Notes: generated by a model from the letters alone, not told the origin. A DNA stretch of 32,560 nt from an uncultured bacterium (GCA_903837075.1 CAILTI010000006.1:1-32560); one strand, 5' to 3'; shown: positions 9,175-17,122, counted from the first letter of the stretch. Program-made: numbers and translations.

Positions 9175-9945
9175 ATGAGCAAAGAACCCAAAGTATCAGT
9201 CATCATGCCCGCATTCAATCGCGAGAATTTCATCGCTGAGAGTATTCAGAGTGTACTGTCACAGTCATTCACTGATTATGAACTCATCATCATCGATGAT
9301 GGTTCGACAGATAGGACCATGGAGATTGCTTCAAAATTCCTCAAAGATCCACGCATCCGTATTGTCAAAAATGAGACAAATCTGGGTATTCCGCAGACCA
9401 GGAACCGGGCACTGAAACTAGCGAAGGGGCAATACATCGCCCCTCTCGACTCCGACGATGTCTGGCTCGACCATGACAAGCTAGAGAAGCAGGCCCTGTT
9501 CCTCGACGAGAATCCCGACTACGCCATACTAGGTGGCGGTATCATGCACATAGATACAGAATCCAAACCATTGAAGAAAGTGCTCTTCCCTATCTATGAT
9601 TCGGTGATCAGAAATATCATCCTACAGTTCAACCCATTCGCCCAATCAACATTGCTCTACAGGAAATCAGCAGCACTGGAATGTGGCGGGTACTCGATAG
9701 AATACAAGATCTGTGATGACTATGATCTGTGGCTAAAGATCGGACTGAAACACAAATTCACCAATATTCCTCAAGTCCTCTCCGGTTACAGGATCCACGG
9801 CGAGAACATTACAAAGAGAAAGAGGCTGACAGTTGCTCGAGAGATACTAGAAATCGTCCGTAAAAATAGTGGCAACTATCCTCGCTCCATGATCGGCAAA
9901 ACAAAGTCCTATCTCAGGATCCTGCTTTCATATGTGAGGACTTAA
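9175..9945 (+). CDS. GT2-family glycosyltransferase
   Basis: 256 residues from the ATG at 9175; a TTG at 9172 directly upstream is in frame but less likely. Classic GT2 motifs are present: VSVIMPAFNRENFIAESIQS, ELIIIDDGSTDRT (the DDGS site), NLGIPQTRNRAL, and APLDSDDVW (DXD). CDDYDLWLKIG is the usual catalytic-loop ED-like motif, and LSGYRIHGENIT follows. It probably adds one sugar to the growing glycan. It ends 4 bp from the stop of the convergent VirD4-like gene with no hairpin between them, so the two transcripts probably run into each other. Confidence 0.9.
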   Translation: MSKEPKVSVIMPAFNRENFIAESIQSVLSQSFTDYELIIIDDGSTDRTMEIASKFLKDPRIRIVKNETNLGIPQTRNRALKLAKGQYIAPLDSDDVWLDHDKLEKQALFLDENPDYAILGGGIMHIDTESKPLKKVLFPIYDSVIRNIILQFNPFAQSTLLYRKSAALECGGYSIEYKICDDYDLWLKIGLKHKFTNIPQVLSGYRIHGENITKRKRLTVAREILEIVRKNSGNYPRSMIGKTKSYLRILLSYVRT

Positions 9946-9949
9946 AATA

Positions 9950-11875
9950 TTACTTCAGAACATTTCGGAGAACTTCTTCTGGAACTTCCTTTATGTCTGT
10001 TTTTATTTCTGCTTTTTTCTCAACCGGCTTGATTTCAGTCGGTTTTTTCTCAACCACCTTCACTTGCGCCCCATTTTGAATTTCGGATTTAGAATTTAGA
10101 ATTTGTTTAGGATTTGGGATTTCGATATTAGGATTTTGAGTCTTTCTCAGATTTTCTATCTTCACAGTATCCGTCTTTGCCCCGCCCTTTTTCAACACCG
10201 CCGCCAATGCTGACTTCAGATCACTGACATTCTGTTTGGTTGGTACCTTCGGATCAACTTTCTGACTATTTGGCTTGGGCACCAGATTCGCGAGATGAAC
10301 TGGGGCAGGAGGGTTTAGGGGATGGGGTTTAGGGTTTAGGGACGATATGATAGGTTCTGGTTTTACAGGAATTTTAGCCACAGGAACATCCTTTGATATG
10401 ACTGATTCAACCTTCGCAGCAACCTTTGATAATATTGCCTCAAAAGGTTTGTGAGTTGGTGGTGTAGCGGGCTTCACCTTCTCTACGACATCATTCACGA
10501 CCACTGGTAGCGGAGGCTTTTCCTTACCAACCTTGGGAACTTGAGTGGAAGCACTACTCGCGCCTACAGGCAATACCTTTGCGGCCACCACCGGATTGTG
10601 GAACTTGACGACCGCCTCCTCAACTTCCGCTCGTGGCCTAGAGAACTGTTCACGGGATGCGGCGATGATCTCCTTCACGTATGAAACATCTGGATGAGCT
10701 ATCGGCGGCAATGTTGTTGCAGAAAATGGTGCCGACGAGAGTCCATCTATCATCAACTTCAGATATATCTGTGTAAAGCCTAGGTTGACCAGATCCTCGA
10801 TGACGAATTGCGGAGCGAATTCCTTTTCCAGCAATTCTGCATCTGATGCACCGACACGAAAAGAGATCATCGTACCAACGTTACCGAAAACTGCCGGCCT
10901 GACTATCTCATCCATCTGCTCGACATATTGGTGAGCGATCGTTAGGTTCAGTTTGTATTTGCGTGCCTCAGACAAGATGTCGGCAAAACTAGCGTTGGCG
11001 AAGTTCTGGAACTCGTCCACGTATAGATAAAAGTTCGGCAACATCTGCATCGTCCTGTCAGGTACATCCGCACGTGACATCGCCGCCAAGTATATCTTTG
11101 TTACCAGAAGTCCACCCAATAGTTTCATATTCTCATCACCTATCCTTCCCTTTGACAAGTTGATGATGACGATCTTTTTGCGGTCGATAGCTTCGCGAAA
11201 ATCGAATGATGAATGCGACTGACCGATCATGTTCCTGATGAGTGGATTGGCGGTAAATTGTCCAACCTTGTTCTGGATAGCAGGCACCGCCTCTGCGGCT
11301 TGGCGTTCTGTATAGTTAGCGAACTCTTTTTGCCAGAAAGCTTTGACCGAGGGGTCCTTGATATTGTTAACCACATCTTTACGATATTCCTTGTCAGAAA
11401 GCATCCTATTCACACCGAGTAATGTCGCACCAGGATACTCGAGGAGCGCCAGTAGCGTATTCGTCAAAATATATTCCATACGTGCCGACCAAGCATCTTC
11501 CCAGATCTTCTTGAACGTACTCATGAGACCGGAAGAAACTAGGTGTCTCTTGTCAGGATCGACTTGTTCGAGCACATTGAATGAAATGGGGTGTTCGATA
11601 TCGAATGGTGCGATATAGATAACATCCCTGATACGCTCCTTGGGAACATACTCGAGCATGAGGTCAGCAGTCTTGCCGTGCGGATCGATAAAGCACATTC
11701 CTTCCCCATTCTGGATATCCTGTGCGGCCATATTTTCCAGCATGGTAGACTTACCCATACCTGTCTTTCCAATGACGTAAACGTGTTTCGTACGATCCTT
11801 GGCTTTGATGCCAAACTTGACCCTCTTGTTACGAGCGTCAGTTTGAGCAAAATATGTGATTCTATTTTCATCCAT
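9950..11875 (-). CDS. VirD4/TraG-like coupling ATPase with long repetitive C-terminal tail
   Basis: 641 residues. Walker A is GKTGMGKST at 36-44 and Walker B YLYVDEFQNF at 283-292. The sensor-like segment LNLTIAHQYVEQM and the NKVGQFTANPLIRNMIGQ region match TraD/VirD4-type DNA-translocation ATPases of conjugation and type IV secretion. The N-terminal membrane segments of true VirD4 are missing, as in the TrwB-core-only versions found in CPR genomes. From about residue 430 to the end the protein is a Pro/Lys/Val-rich, disordered tail. Part of that tail is encoded by degenerate 7-bp repeats (10085-10137, 10311-10345). No other secretion or conjugation genes are in the window, so its partner machinery is elsewhere. 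Confidence 0.85.
   Translation of the reverse strand: MDENRITYFAQTDARNKRVKFGIKAKDRTKHVYVIGKTGMGKSTMLENMAAQDIQNGEGMCFIDPHGKTADLMLEYVPKERIRDVIYIAPFDIEHPISFNVLEQVDPDKRHLVSSGLMSTFKKIWEDAWSARMEYILTNTLLALLEYPGATLLGVNRMLSDKEYRKDVVNNIKDPSVKAFWQKEFANYTERQAAEAVPAIQNKVGQFTANPLIRNMIGQSHSSFDFREAIDRKKIVIINLSKGRIGDENMKLLGGLLVTKIYLAAMSRADVPDRTMQMLPNFYLYVDEFQNFANASFADILSEARKYKLNLTIAHQYVEQMDEIVRPAVFGNVGTMISFRVGASDAELLEKEFAPQFVIEDLVNLGFTQIYLKLMIDGLSSAPFSATTLPPIAHPDVSYVKEIIAASREQFSRPRAEVEEAVVKFHNPVVAAKVLPVGASSASTQVPKVGKEKPPLPVVVNDVVEKVKPATPPTHKPFEAILSKVAAKVESVISKDVPVAKIPVKPEPIISSLNPKPHPLNPPAPVHLANLVPKPNSQKVDPKVPTKQNVSDLKSALAAVLKKGGAKTDTVKIENLRKTQNPNIEIPNPKQILNSKSEIQNGAQVKVVEKKPTEIKPVEKKAEIKTDIKEVPEEVLRNVLK
10085..10137. 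repeat. Degenerate heptamer array (GGATTTN-type) inside the VirD4-like gene
   Basis: Successive 7-bp units of the form GRATTTN run from 10085 to 10105. After a 4-bp partial unit they continue from 10110 to 10137. On the minus strand they encode the Asn/Pro/Lys/Ile-rich segment around QNPNIEIPNPKQILNSKS in the tail of the ATPase. Unit length and phase are read directly. Confidence 0.8.
10311..10345. repeat. Degenerate heptamer array (GGGTTTA-type) inside the VirD4-like gene
   Basis: Five consecutive 7-bp units starting at 10311, three of them exactly GGGTTTA and two diverged. On the coding (minus) strand the unit is TAAACCC and it encodes the Pro-rich segment SSLNPKPHPLNPPAP. It resembles the CCCTATA-type arrays at 15075 and 18288. 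Confidence 0.82.
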
Positions 11876-11887
11876 AAGCTGTCATAA

Positions 11888-11896
11888 AGTATATCA
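11888..11896 (-). promoter_or_regulatory. Extended minus-10 box of the VirD4-like gene
   Basis: Minus-strand TGATATACT (TG-n-TATACT) ends 12 nt before the ATG at 11875. The predicted transcription start would leave a leader of about 6 nt. No clear minus-35 with good spacing is visible. Confidence 0.5.
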
Positions 11897-11973
11897 CAAG
11901 AGTGTACATATCGTAACAAAAATTGTACAACTGAACCCCCGCACTCCAAAGGAGGACCTACCTGAGCGCACTA

Positions 11974-12013
11974 GAAACATACCCTGTAAAAGTTTTTTTG
12001 CAGGGTATGTTTC
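11974..12013. terminator. 13-bp perfect hairpin downstream of the DUF4015 gene
   Basis: GAAACATACCCTG at 11974-11986 is perfectly complementary to 12001-12013, with a 14-nt A/T-rich loop. It lies between the stop of the DUF4015 gene (12079) and the start of the VirD4-like gene, both on the minus strand. No long T-run follows on either strand, so an intrinsic terminator is likely but not proven. Confidence 0.55.
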
Positions 12014-12078
12014 ATAAAGCGCGAGTTTCGCAGGTGCATGATGGACACATTTACTGGGTGCCCTTACTTAAAGAACTT

Positions 12079-13245
12079 TTATTTCGGCAACAGATCCTCC
12101 TTGTCATATACACTCGCCGCATCCCACAATAACCAACTAGAGAGACCGACATCATTCGTTGCCCTTATCTGTGCACGAACCATGTCTGGTGTGTAGACAG
12201 CACCAAGGTCGAAAGCCTGCAACCAAGGACGCAGCTTGTTTGGCGACGACGAAGCCGCGATAGCTCGATCACGAGCAGTACTCATGGCGAACTTCACTAC
12301 TTCATATGGCTGTAAGGCGGGTTTTGTGAGGTTGAGATATCCTTTTGAGAAATGCGAAGGATAGACCATAGGTGACACGTAATCAAAATATGGCAAAGCG
12401 TCTACCAATACCTGACCGATACCGAGATCATCATTGGAACTCGTCGTGAGACCAAATAGGTCCGCAGATATCGGGATAGGCACAGAATCGATAGAGAGAT
12501 TTTCTCTCATATATAAATAGAAATCATGCATAACTTCTCTACGATTGCGCCCCGCACTCCATGAATAAGCGACATCATCCAAATTTCCATCCGACGGGTA
12601 TCTCATATAATCAAAATTCAATTCGTCGAAACCATAGGCGTAAGACTGCTTACCGATCGCTATGAGATAATCCCAGACAGGTTGCGCGCCAGCATCCAAC
12701 CATTTTACCCCTTTGTAATCCTGCCAAATTTTCCCATCATTGGTTTTCACCGCCCACTCAGGATGAACATTGATGAGGAATGAATCCTGGAACGAAGATA
12801 TGCGCGCGATCACATATACACCCCTAGCATGCAGTCTGGCAATATAGTCGACAACATCGGGTATACGATTCTGCGAAGCGCCGATCTTTACCAACATCGG
12901 ATCGTCTACTGGAAAACTGATACGCCCACTGTAATCTTTTACATCGATGACGACAGCATTGATCTCTGTTGTGTCTACGAGGTCGAACAATCGGTCACGA
13001 AACTTCTTGTTCCCCGCGGCCCAACCAGTCAGATACACTGCCTTGAGTGGATCTGGTGTCTTTATATGTGTTACAACCGATTCGGTACTAGTTGCAATGA
13101 TGGGTGCTTCGAAAGCATTCGAATAAGTCACCTTACCGAGAGGTAGAGATGAGAAAACTACAAAAATACAAACGAAAATGAAACATGCGCCCAGTAATAT
13201 TACTACGACGCGCGTTGTTCCATTGTCCAGCCACGAATACATCAT
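12079..13245 (-). CDS. Membrane-anchored DUF4015 putative glycoside hydrolase
   Basis: 388 residues. One membrane helix (about residues 11-33) is followed by a Thr/Ser-rich linker and a TIM-barrel-like domain. Recognisable DUF4015 motifs are AVYLTGWAAG, NAVVIDVKDYSG, VYVIARISSFQD, GFDELNFDYMRYPSDG (likely active-site acids) and DYVSPMVYPSHF. The family is predicted to hydrolyse glycans at the cell surface; no substrate is established. It starts in an ATGA overlap (13242-13245) with the small membrane gene upstream, so the two are co-translated. A role in trimming the cell's own glycan or wall would fit the neighbouring glycan and wall genes, but that is inference. Confidence 0.83.
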   Translation of the reverse strand: MMYSWLDNGTTRVVVILLGACFIFVCIFVVFSSLPLGKVTYSNAFEAPIIATSTESVVTHIKTPDPLKAVYLTGWAAGNKKFRDRLFDLVDTTEINAVVIDVKDYSGRISFPVDDPMLVKIGASQNRIPDVVDYIARLHARGVYVIARISSFQDSFLINVHPEWAVKTNDGKIWQDYKGVKWLDAGAQPVWDYLIAIGKQSYAYGFDELNFDYMRYPSDGNLDDVAYSWSAGRNRREVMHDFYLYMRENLSIDSVPIPISADLFGLTTSSNDDLGIGQVLVDALPYFDYVSPMVYPSHFSKGYLNLTKPALQPYEVVKFAMSTARDRAIAASSSPNKLRPWLQAFDLGAVYTPDMVRAQIRATNDVGLSSWLLWDAASVYDKEDLLPK

Positions 13246-13505
13246 TGATTTTGTGCTGGATCGTCTTTCGTAATGTTCTCTTCGACGATGGTAACTATTT
13301 CATCCTTCTTGTCCCTCTTGTAATCCACGTAAGTCAGCGTCTGCTCATTCACTTCCTTGACTTTCGGTGCCATCCGATACGCAATACCGATGATCAGCGC
13401 CCCGCACACAAAAGTGAAAAACTTGTTCCATGACGGCGGGAAGCCGAGGAATTGGATAATGATGATCAATACCGCCAATAACATTATAAATTGTCTTTTA
13501 GACAT
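13242..13505 (-). CDS. Small two-helix membrane protein
   Basis: 87 residues. Two hydrophobic stretches (about residues 6-21 and 29-44) are separated by FPPSWNKF, followed by a charged cytosolic-type tail rich in Lys, Asp and Glu. I do not recognise a family. It overlaps the downstream DUF4015 gene by four bases (ATGA), suggesting the two proteins work together or are held at fixed ratio. A TATAAT box lies 9 nt upstream of the start codon, which supports this start and indicates that the two-gene transcript begins here. Confidence 0.72.
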   Translation of the reverse strand: MSKRQFIMLLAVLIIIIQFLGFPPSWNKFFTFVCGALIIGIAYRMAPKVKEVNEQTLTYVDYKRDKKDEIVTIVEENITKDDPAQNQ

Positions 13506-13514
13506 GATGTTGCC

Positions 13515-13520
13515 ATTATA
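13515..13520 (-). promoter_or_regulatory. Consensus TATAAT box of the small membrane gene
   Basis: Minus-strand TATAAT ends 9 nt before the ATG at 13505, so the transcript would have a leader of only about 3 nt. The minus-35 region is weak. A divergent plus-strand promoter (TTGCCA at 13510-13515 with TAGGAT at 13532-13537) overlaps it and could drive the gene at 13566. Confidence 0.5.
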
Positions 13521-13565
13521 GCGCAGAATGCTAGGATAATGCCAGATGGAATAGAAAGTGCACCA

Positions 13566-13958
13566 ATGAACAACTTACAATTACAAACTGAATTGACATC
13601 CGTAAAAGAGCGGGCCAAGATCCCTTTCGTCTGTTGTAGGCTCGAACTGCCATCAGGCGACATACATGTCGGCGAAATAGAATCCTACCACTTCGTCGGA
13701 AACGAGTTGAGACTGAAGCTCAGGCTAATGGTTAAGGTCATATATTTTGAACCAGCATCACAGACGAAACCTGAGGTCATCCTCAGGCACCGCAGTTACG
13801 AAATGACTTTCGAAGGGTGCCGGGTCATCCCCAAGGAGACCACTGGCACAAAAACGACACTTCATTCCGCGACCGGCGACACCATCGTCCTAACATCAGA
13901 TCCGCAAGACATTGTCGAGATCAATGACCTGCTACGACAAGAAGTGCTACAACATTAG
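13566..13958 (+). CDS. Hypothetical protein, beta-rich, possibly PilZ-like
   Basis: 130 residues from the ATG at 13566. Longer starts at 13491 and 13539 are open. The first overlaps the divergent gene, and both start at or upstream of the likely plus-strand promoter near 13532-13540, so 13566 is preferred. The sequence alternates short hydrophobic strands with polar turns (IPFVCCRLELPSGDIHVGEI, LRLKLRLMVKVIYFEP, SYEMTFEGCRVIP), suggesting a small beta-barrel. The C-terminal DPQDIVEINDLLRQEVL is helical. No signal peptide or membrane helix is seen. A strong hairpin follows the stop. The beta pattern loosely recalls PilZ-type domains, but the RxxxR motif is not evident, so I leave it as unknown. 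Confidence 0.7.
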   Translation: MNNLQLQTELTSVKERAKIPFVCCRLELPSGDIHVGEIESYHFVGNELRLKLRLMVKVIYFEPASQTKPEVILRHRSYEMTFEGCRVIPKETTGTKTTLHSATGDTIVLTSDPQDIVEINDLLRQEVLQH

Positions 13959-13976
13959 CACTTTGACCCATCACAC

Positions 13977-14012
13977 ATCCGCAACCGACTTTACAAGTTG
14001 GCTGCGGATTTT
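13977..14012. terminator. Bidirectional terminator between convergent genes
   Basis: ATCCGCAACCGACTT (13977-13991) pairs with 13995-14009, with two G-T wobbles and a 3-nt loop, followed by TTTT on the plus strand. It sits 18 bp after the hypothetical gene and directly next to the rsmI stop (14014), so it can end both transcripts. Confidence 0.85.
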
Positions 14013-14013
14013 C

Positions 14014-14769
14014 TTATGTATTGGAAACTATCACTACGAACTCTCCACGAACCTTGTCTGGGTGAGCAGTAAAATACTCGAACACTTCCGCCGCTGTACC
14101 ATTCACCACTTCCTCGAATATCTTCGTCAGCTCCCTACAGATGGTGATCTTTTTAAGTCTAACCTCTGATTTCTTTGACTGATCATCAGCAGATTCACCG
14201 GATACAGAACATTGATCGTTGATCATTTTCAATGTCTTCATTATCCTATGTGGCGATTCGTAAAAAATCATCGTTCTTTCTGCTGACATGATCTCCGTAA
14301 ATAATGTCTGTCTACCCTTTTTATGAGGCAGGAATCCCAAGAAAGTGAATTCCGCACAAGGCACACCAGCGATAGAGATTGCCGCCGTCAACGCAGATGG
14401 TCCGGGGATCGCCTCGATCTTCAGTGCACCACTCACGATCTCATTATGTAATTCAACTCTGATCTTACTGATCAATTCCGATCCAGGATCAGATATACTC
14501 GGTGTACCAGCGTCAGAAACGAGGACGACATTTTGGATGACGGACTTATTCGACCTCAATATCCCCACTATCTCCTCAACTCTAGAAAGTTTACTATGCA
14601 TATGATAAGACATCGTCTTTACATGAATATCGTGTCTATCCAAAAGTCTCTTGGTCATTCTAGTATCCTCACAGAGAACGAGATCCGCATTGCGCAAAAC
14701 ATTCAAAGCTCGGAGAGTGATATCCTCGAGATTACCGATCGGTGTTCCAACTACTGAAAATGTGATCAT
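14014..14769 (-). CDS. rsmI: 16S rRNA 2'-O-ribose C1402 methyltransferase RsmI
   Basis: 251 residues, slightly short of the usual 270-290. Family motifs in order are VVGTPIGNLEDITLRALNVL, LVLCEDTRMTKRLL, VVLVSDAGTPSISDPGSEL, EAIPGPSALTAAISIAG and FTFLGFLPHKKGRQ. These are followed by MIFYESPHRIMKTL and ITICRELTKIFEE. It is a tetrapyrrole-methylase-fold enzyme that methylates cytidine 1402 in the decoding centre of 16S rRNA with SAM. It is divergent from the ATP-grasp gene, with 63 bp between start codons holding promoters for both. The insert SVSGESADDQSKKSEV near residue 195 is less conserved. Confidence 0.96.
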   Translation of the reverse strand: MITFSVVGTPIGNLEDITLRALNVLRNADLVLCEDTRMTKRLLDRHDIHVKTMSYHMHSKLSRVEEIVGILRSNKSVIQNVVLVSDAGTPSISDPGSELISKIRVELHNEIVSGALKIEAIPGPSALTAAISIAGVPCAEFTFLGFLPHKKGRQTLFTEIMSAERTMIFYESPHRIMKTLKMINDQCSVSGESADDQSKKSEVRLKKITICRELTKIFEEVVNGTAAEVFEYFTAHPDKVRGEFVVIVSNT

Positions 14770-14775
14770 GGAAAT

Positions 14776-14784
14776 ACATTACCA
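14776..14784 (-). promoter_or_regulatory. Extended minus-10 box of rsmI
   Basis: Minus-strand TGGTAATGT (TG-n-TAATGT) ends exactly 6 nt before the rsmI ATG, placing the predicted +1 at the A of the start codon (leaderless). Confidence 0.42.
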
Positions 14785-14832
14785 TATTCATCATTTCTGT
14801 ACATCGACACCATTTTATATTAGACTGCTTCC

Positions 14833-16152
14833 ATGGCTACAGATACGAAGATAATATACGTAACGAGAGAAATAGAGCGCGCCCTTGGAACAACTCCAAA
14901 TGAGCGCTATATCATCGTCTCAAACAAGACTAGATATGGTGAAGGTATAAAAGCACAATACCCTGATTCCGTCATACTGATCGAGAATCCAGACAAGAAA
15001 CTACTCGGCACAACAGACCTTTTGGCACATCCAGTCACAAAGGATTTGATAGCACAAATGTCTGGATCACCATCCCCTATACCCTATACCCTAAACCCTA
15101 GCCCCTCCTCTACCCCCTACCCCCAAAACCCTAGCGCCTCCCCTGTCTCCAACCTCGTCATCAATAACACTATTCGTGTCGAGACTTCGGCAAATCTATT
15201 GAAATGTAAATTTCTGAATCCACCAGCTTCCCTATCTGAACGAGTAGAAAACAAGATCACTCAACTTCGCTGGCTCGGACAACTAGGTTTGAAATACCTA
15301 CCACCTCATGCTGCCAAACTGACCAAGACCATCACCTGGAAAGGCGAGAATCCTTTTGTGATCCAGTGGAATCATGGACATACTGGCGACGGTACGATGC
15401 TCATAAAAACTTTCGATGACCTGCGTGCAGTTCAAGAGAAATTTCCAGAAAGAATAGCGCGCATAACTGCCTATGTCGCTGGCCCATCATTCACAGTAAA
15501 TGTCGTCGTTACACCAACTAGGATCATGATCGGCAATATCAGCTACCAGATCACTGGTATGATTCCTTTTACCGACGGATCATTCAGCACAGTAGGAAAT
15601 GATTGGTCACTGGCGAAGAAAATTCTCAGCGCCGAGGACGTGAAATACATAGCAAATATGGCAAATGAGATAGGTGTAAAGTTACAGGCTGATGGCTGGA
15701 GAGGGCTCTTTGGTATCGACCTCATCAAACACGACAACAGTGGTCGCATATTCCTCATAGAGATAAATGCTAGGCAACCCGCTTCGACAACCTTCGAATC
15801 ATCACTCCAGGAAAAATTACGCGCGACTGGTGCCCGCGGCCTGACGACATTCGAAGCACATGTCCGCGCACTAGCGGATCTACCGATCGATCAGGATCTC
15901 ATCGTTATAAATGACGGCGCACAAATAGTCCAACGCGTCACCAAGAACGTGCAGGAGATTTTCGACGACATCGCCATTTCATTAAAAAAACTAGGATACA
16001 GTGTCGTGGCGTATCAGAATACCGGCTACAACGCGGATCTCCTCCGTATCCAATCAGACCAAGGTATCATGGAATCACACAACTCATTCAATACCAAGGG
16101 TCGCGAGATCGCTGATGCGGTAAAGGGTGCACATATCAAGATAGAAATCTAG
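14833..16152 (+). CDS. ATP-grasp carboxylate-amine/thiol ligase-like protein with repeat-encoded linker
   Basis: 439 residues. The N-terminal 80 residues form a small alpha/beta domain. Residues about 81-100 are a Pro/Ser/Thr/Tyr linker encoded by degenerate 7-bp repeats (15075-15123). From about residue 110 an ATP-grasp domain follows: FVIQWNHGHTGDGTMLIK (nucleotide-binding strand and glycine loop), then GWRGLFGIDLIKH near residue 287 and FLIEINARQPAST near 309, with the metal-binding Glu/Asn/Arg. Such enzymes activate a carboxylate as acyl-phosphate and join it to an amine. The substrate is not evident. One base separates its stop from the NlpC-like start, and MraY follows, so muropeptide or amino-acid ligation is a reasonable guess. 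LysX- and Ddl-type ligases share this fold, but I see no specific match to either. Confidence 0.82.
   Translation: MATDTKIIYVTREIERALGTTPNERYIIVSNKTRYGEGIKAQYPDSVILIENPDKKLLGTTDLLAHPVTKDLIAQMSGSPSPIPYTLNPSPSSTPYPQNPSASPVSNLVINNTIRVETSANLLKCKFLNPPASLSERVENKITQLRWLGQLGLKYLPPHAAKLTKTITWKGENPFVIQWNHGHTGDGTMLIKTFDDLRAVQEKFPERIARITAYVAGPSFTVNVVVTPTRIMIGNISYQITGMIPFTDGSFSTVGNDWSLAKKILSAEDVKYIANMANEIGVKLQADGWRGLFGIDLIKHDNSGRIFLIEINARQPASTTFESSLQEKLRATGARGLTTFEAHVRALADLPIDQDLIVINDGAQIVQRVTKNVQEIFDDIAISLKKLGYSVVAYQNTGYNADLLRIQSDQGIMESHNSFNTKGREIADAVKGAHIKIEI
15075..15123. repeat. CCCTATA-type heptamer array inside the ATP-grasp gene
   Basis: Seven consecutive 7-bp units: two CCCTATA, then CCCTAAA, CCCTAGC and CCCTCCT, then two CTACCCC. 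They encode the Pro-rich linker IPYTLNPSPSSTPYP. It is the same motif family as the array at 18288-18329. Confidence 0.88.
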
Positions 16153-16153
16153 C

Positions 16154-16930
16154 ATGAATACAAAGACACTATCAACTCGCGCTTCTTCTGTTATCGACCA
16201 ATACAACCATTTCGGCATAATGAATGCCGCCTGTTCAGTTCCCTATTACAATAACAAGACTCTCCGAGTTCGCGGTGCACTTCGGACCTACGCTGGTAAA
16301 GGTAGCCCCCAAGATATCCATGAAGAGATCGAGTCATTGATCCGGAAAAACCATATTTCTGCAGAGCAGGTCTCTGACGAAGCTCTGAAGAAAATCCTCA
16401 CTGATCAGAATATCGGTATCGATTGTTCCGGCTTTGCATATTACGTCCTGAATGCCGAAAGTGTAGAATCAGGCAAAGGTTCACTAGACAAACATCTATC
16501 ATTCGTGAATTGCACCGGGATCATCAGCAGGATCCGATGTTCTCTGCGACCGATCGAAAACTGTGACGTCAACACACTAGCCAATGACCGGAACAGCCGC
16601 GCGGTTCCTATTTCTGATATACACCCAGGAGATATGATCACCATGCAAGGTGATGAAAATGAACGCGAGCGAGATCATGTGCTGATCATTCACCAAGTCG
16701 ACTACCAGAATTTCGTACCAGTCAAATTGTTCTATTCTCATGCTGTCGCCTACCCAGAGGACGGTGTCTACGGTTCTGGCATAAAGCAAGGCACGATCGA
16801 GATCGTCAATGCGAACAAACTCCTGACTGAAGCTATCTGGACCGAAAGTGGCAAACAGGGTGCAAATGCCAACATTTTCATACGCGCCCAGAAATCCAAT
16901 ACCGAAATTCGTAGATTGAAGTGGATGTAA
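16154..16930 (+). CDS. NlpC/P60-like cysteine amidase/peptidase, apparently cytosolic
   Basis: 258 residues. The catalytic-cysteine motif GIDCSGFAYYVL lies at residues 88-99 (Cys91). HPGDMITM at 157-164 is the usual NlpC/P60 strand, and RDHVLIIHQV (His175) supplies the probable histidine. No signal peptide or membrane helix is present, which is unusual for enzymes that cut cell-wall peptides outside the cell. The start lies one base after the ATP-grasp stop, so the two are coupled. Pairing of a ligase with a papain-like amidase suggests making and breaking the same amide bond, for example in muropeptide recycling, but this is inference. The family call rests on the Cys and His motifs. Confidence 0.75.
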   Translation: MNTKTLSTRASSVIDQYNHFGIMNAACSVPYYNNKTLRVRGALRTYAGKGSPQDIHEEIESLIRKNHISAEQVSDEALKKILTDQNIGIDCSGFAYYVLNAESVESGKGSLDKHLSFVNCTGIISRIRCSLRPIENCDVNTLANDRNSRAVPISDIHPGDMITMQGDENERERDHVLIIHQVDYQNFVPVKLFYSHAVAYPEDGVYGSGIKQGTIEIVNANKLLTEAIWTESGKQGANANIFIRAQKSNTEIRRLKWM

Positions 16931-16947
16931 TTTTTTAATACAAAGAA

Positions 16948-17113
16948 CTGGGTAACCACCCATACCCATTTTCATCCCGAGGATATTCTGTTATCAATAT
17001 GCCAGCGCATTTTCCAAAGGATGAGTGAAGCCTTGGAGCGAATCCTTTGTGAAAATGCTGGTATATTGGGAACAGAGCCGCAGGGATGAAAATGGGTATG
17101 GGTGGTTACCCAG
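16948..17113. repeat. 166-nt long imperfect palindrome with 31-bp perfect arms
   Basis: Bases 16948-16978 are perfectly complementary to 17083-17113 (31 bp). The inner segments 16979-17023 and 17041-17082 also pair with a few mismatches and bulges, for example ATATGCCAGCGCATTTTCC against its near-complement around 17048-17066. Together they form one long hairpin with a tip near 17030. It fills most of the gap between the NlpC-like gene and MraY. It could be a MITE-like insertion, a strong terminator or a structured RNA; no coding capacity or target-site duplication is evident. Confidence 0.9.
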
Positions 17114-17122
17114 AACTAGAAA

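Noticed and set aside
11539-11949. A 136-codon minus-strand frame overlapping the start of the VirD4-like gene
   Set aside because: It lies in another frame of a gene with intact Walker motifs; composition (Ser/Ile/Arg-rich) is typical of a shadow.
13491-13565. Longer start for the hypothetical gene at 13566
   Set aside because: It would overlap the divergent membrane gene and lie upstream of the likely promoter.
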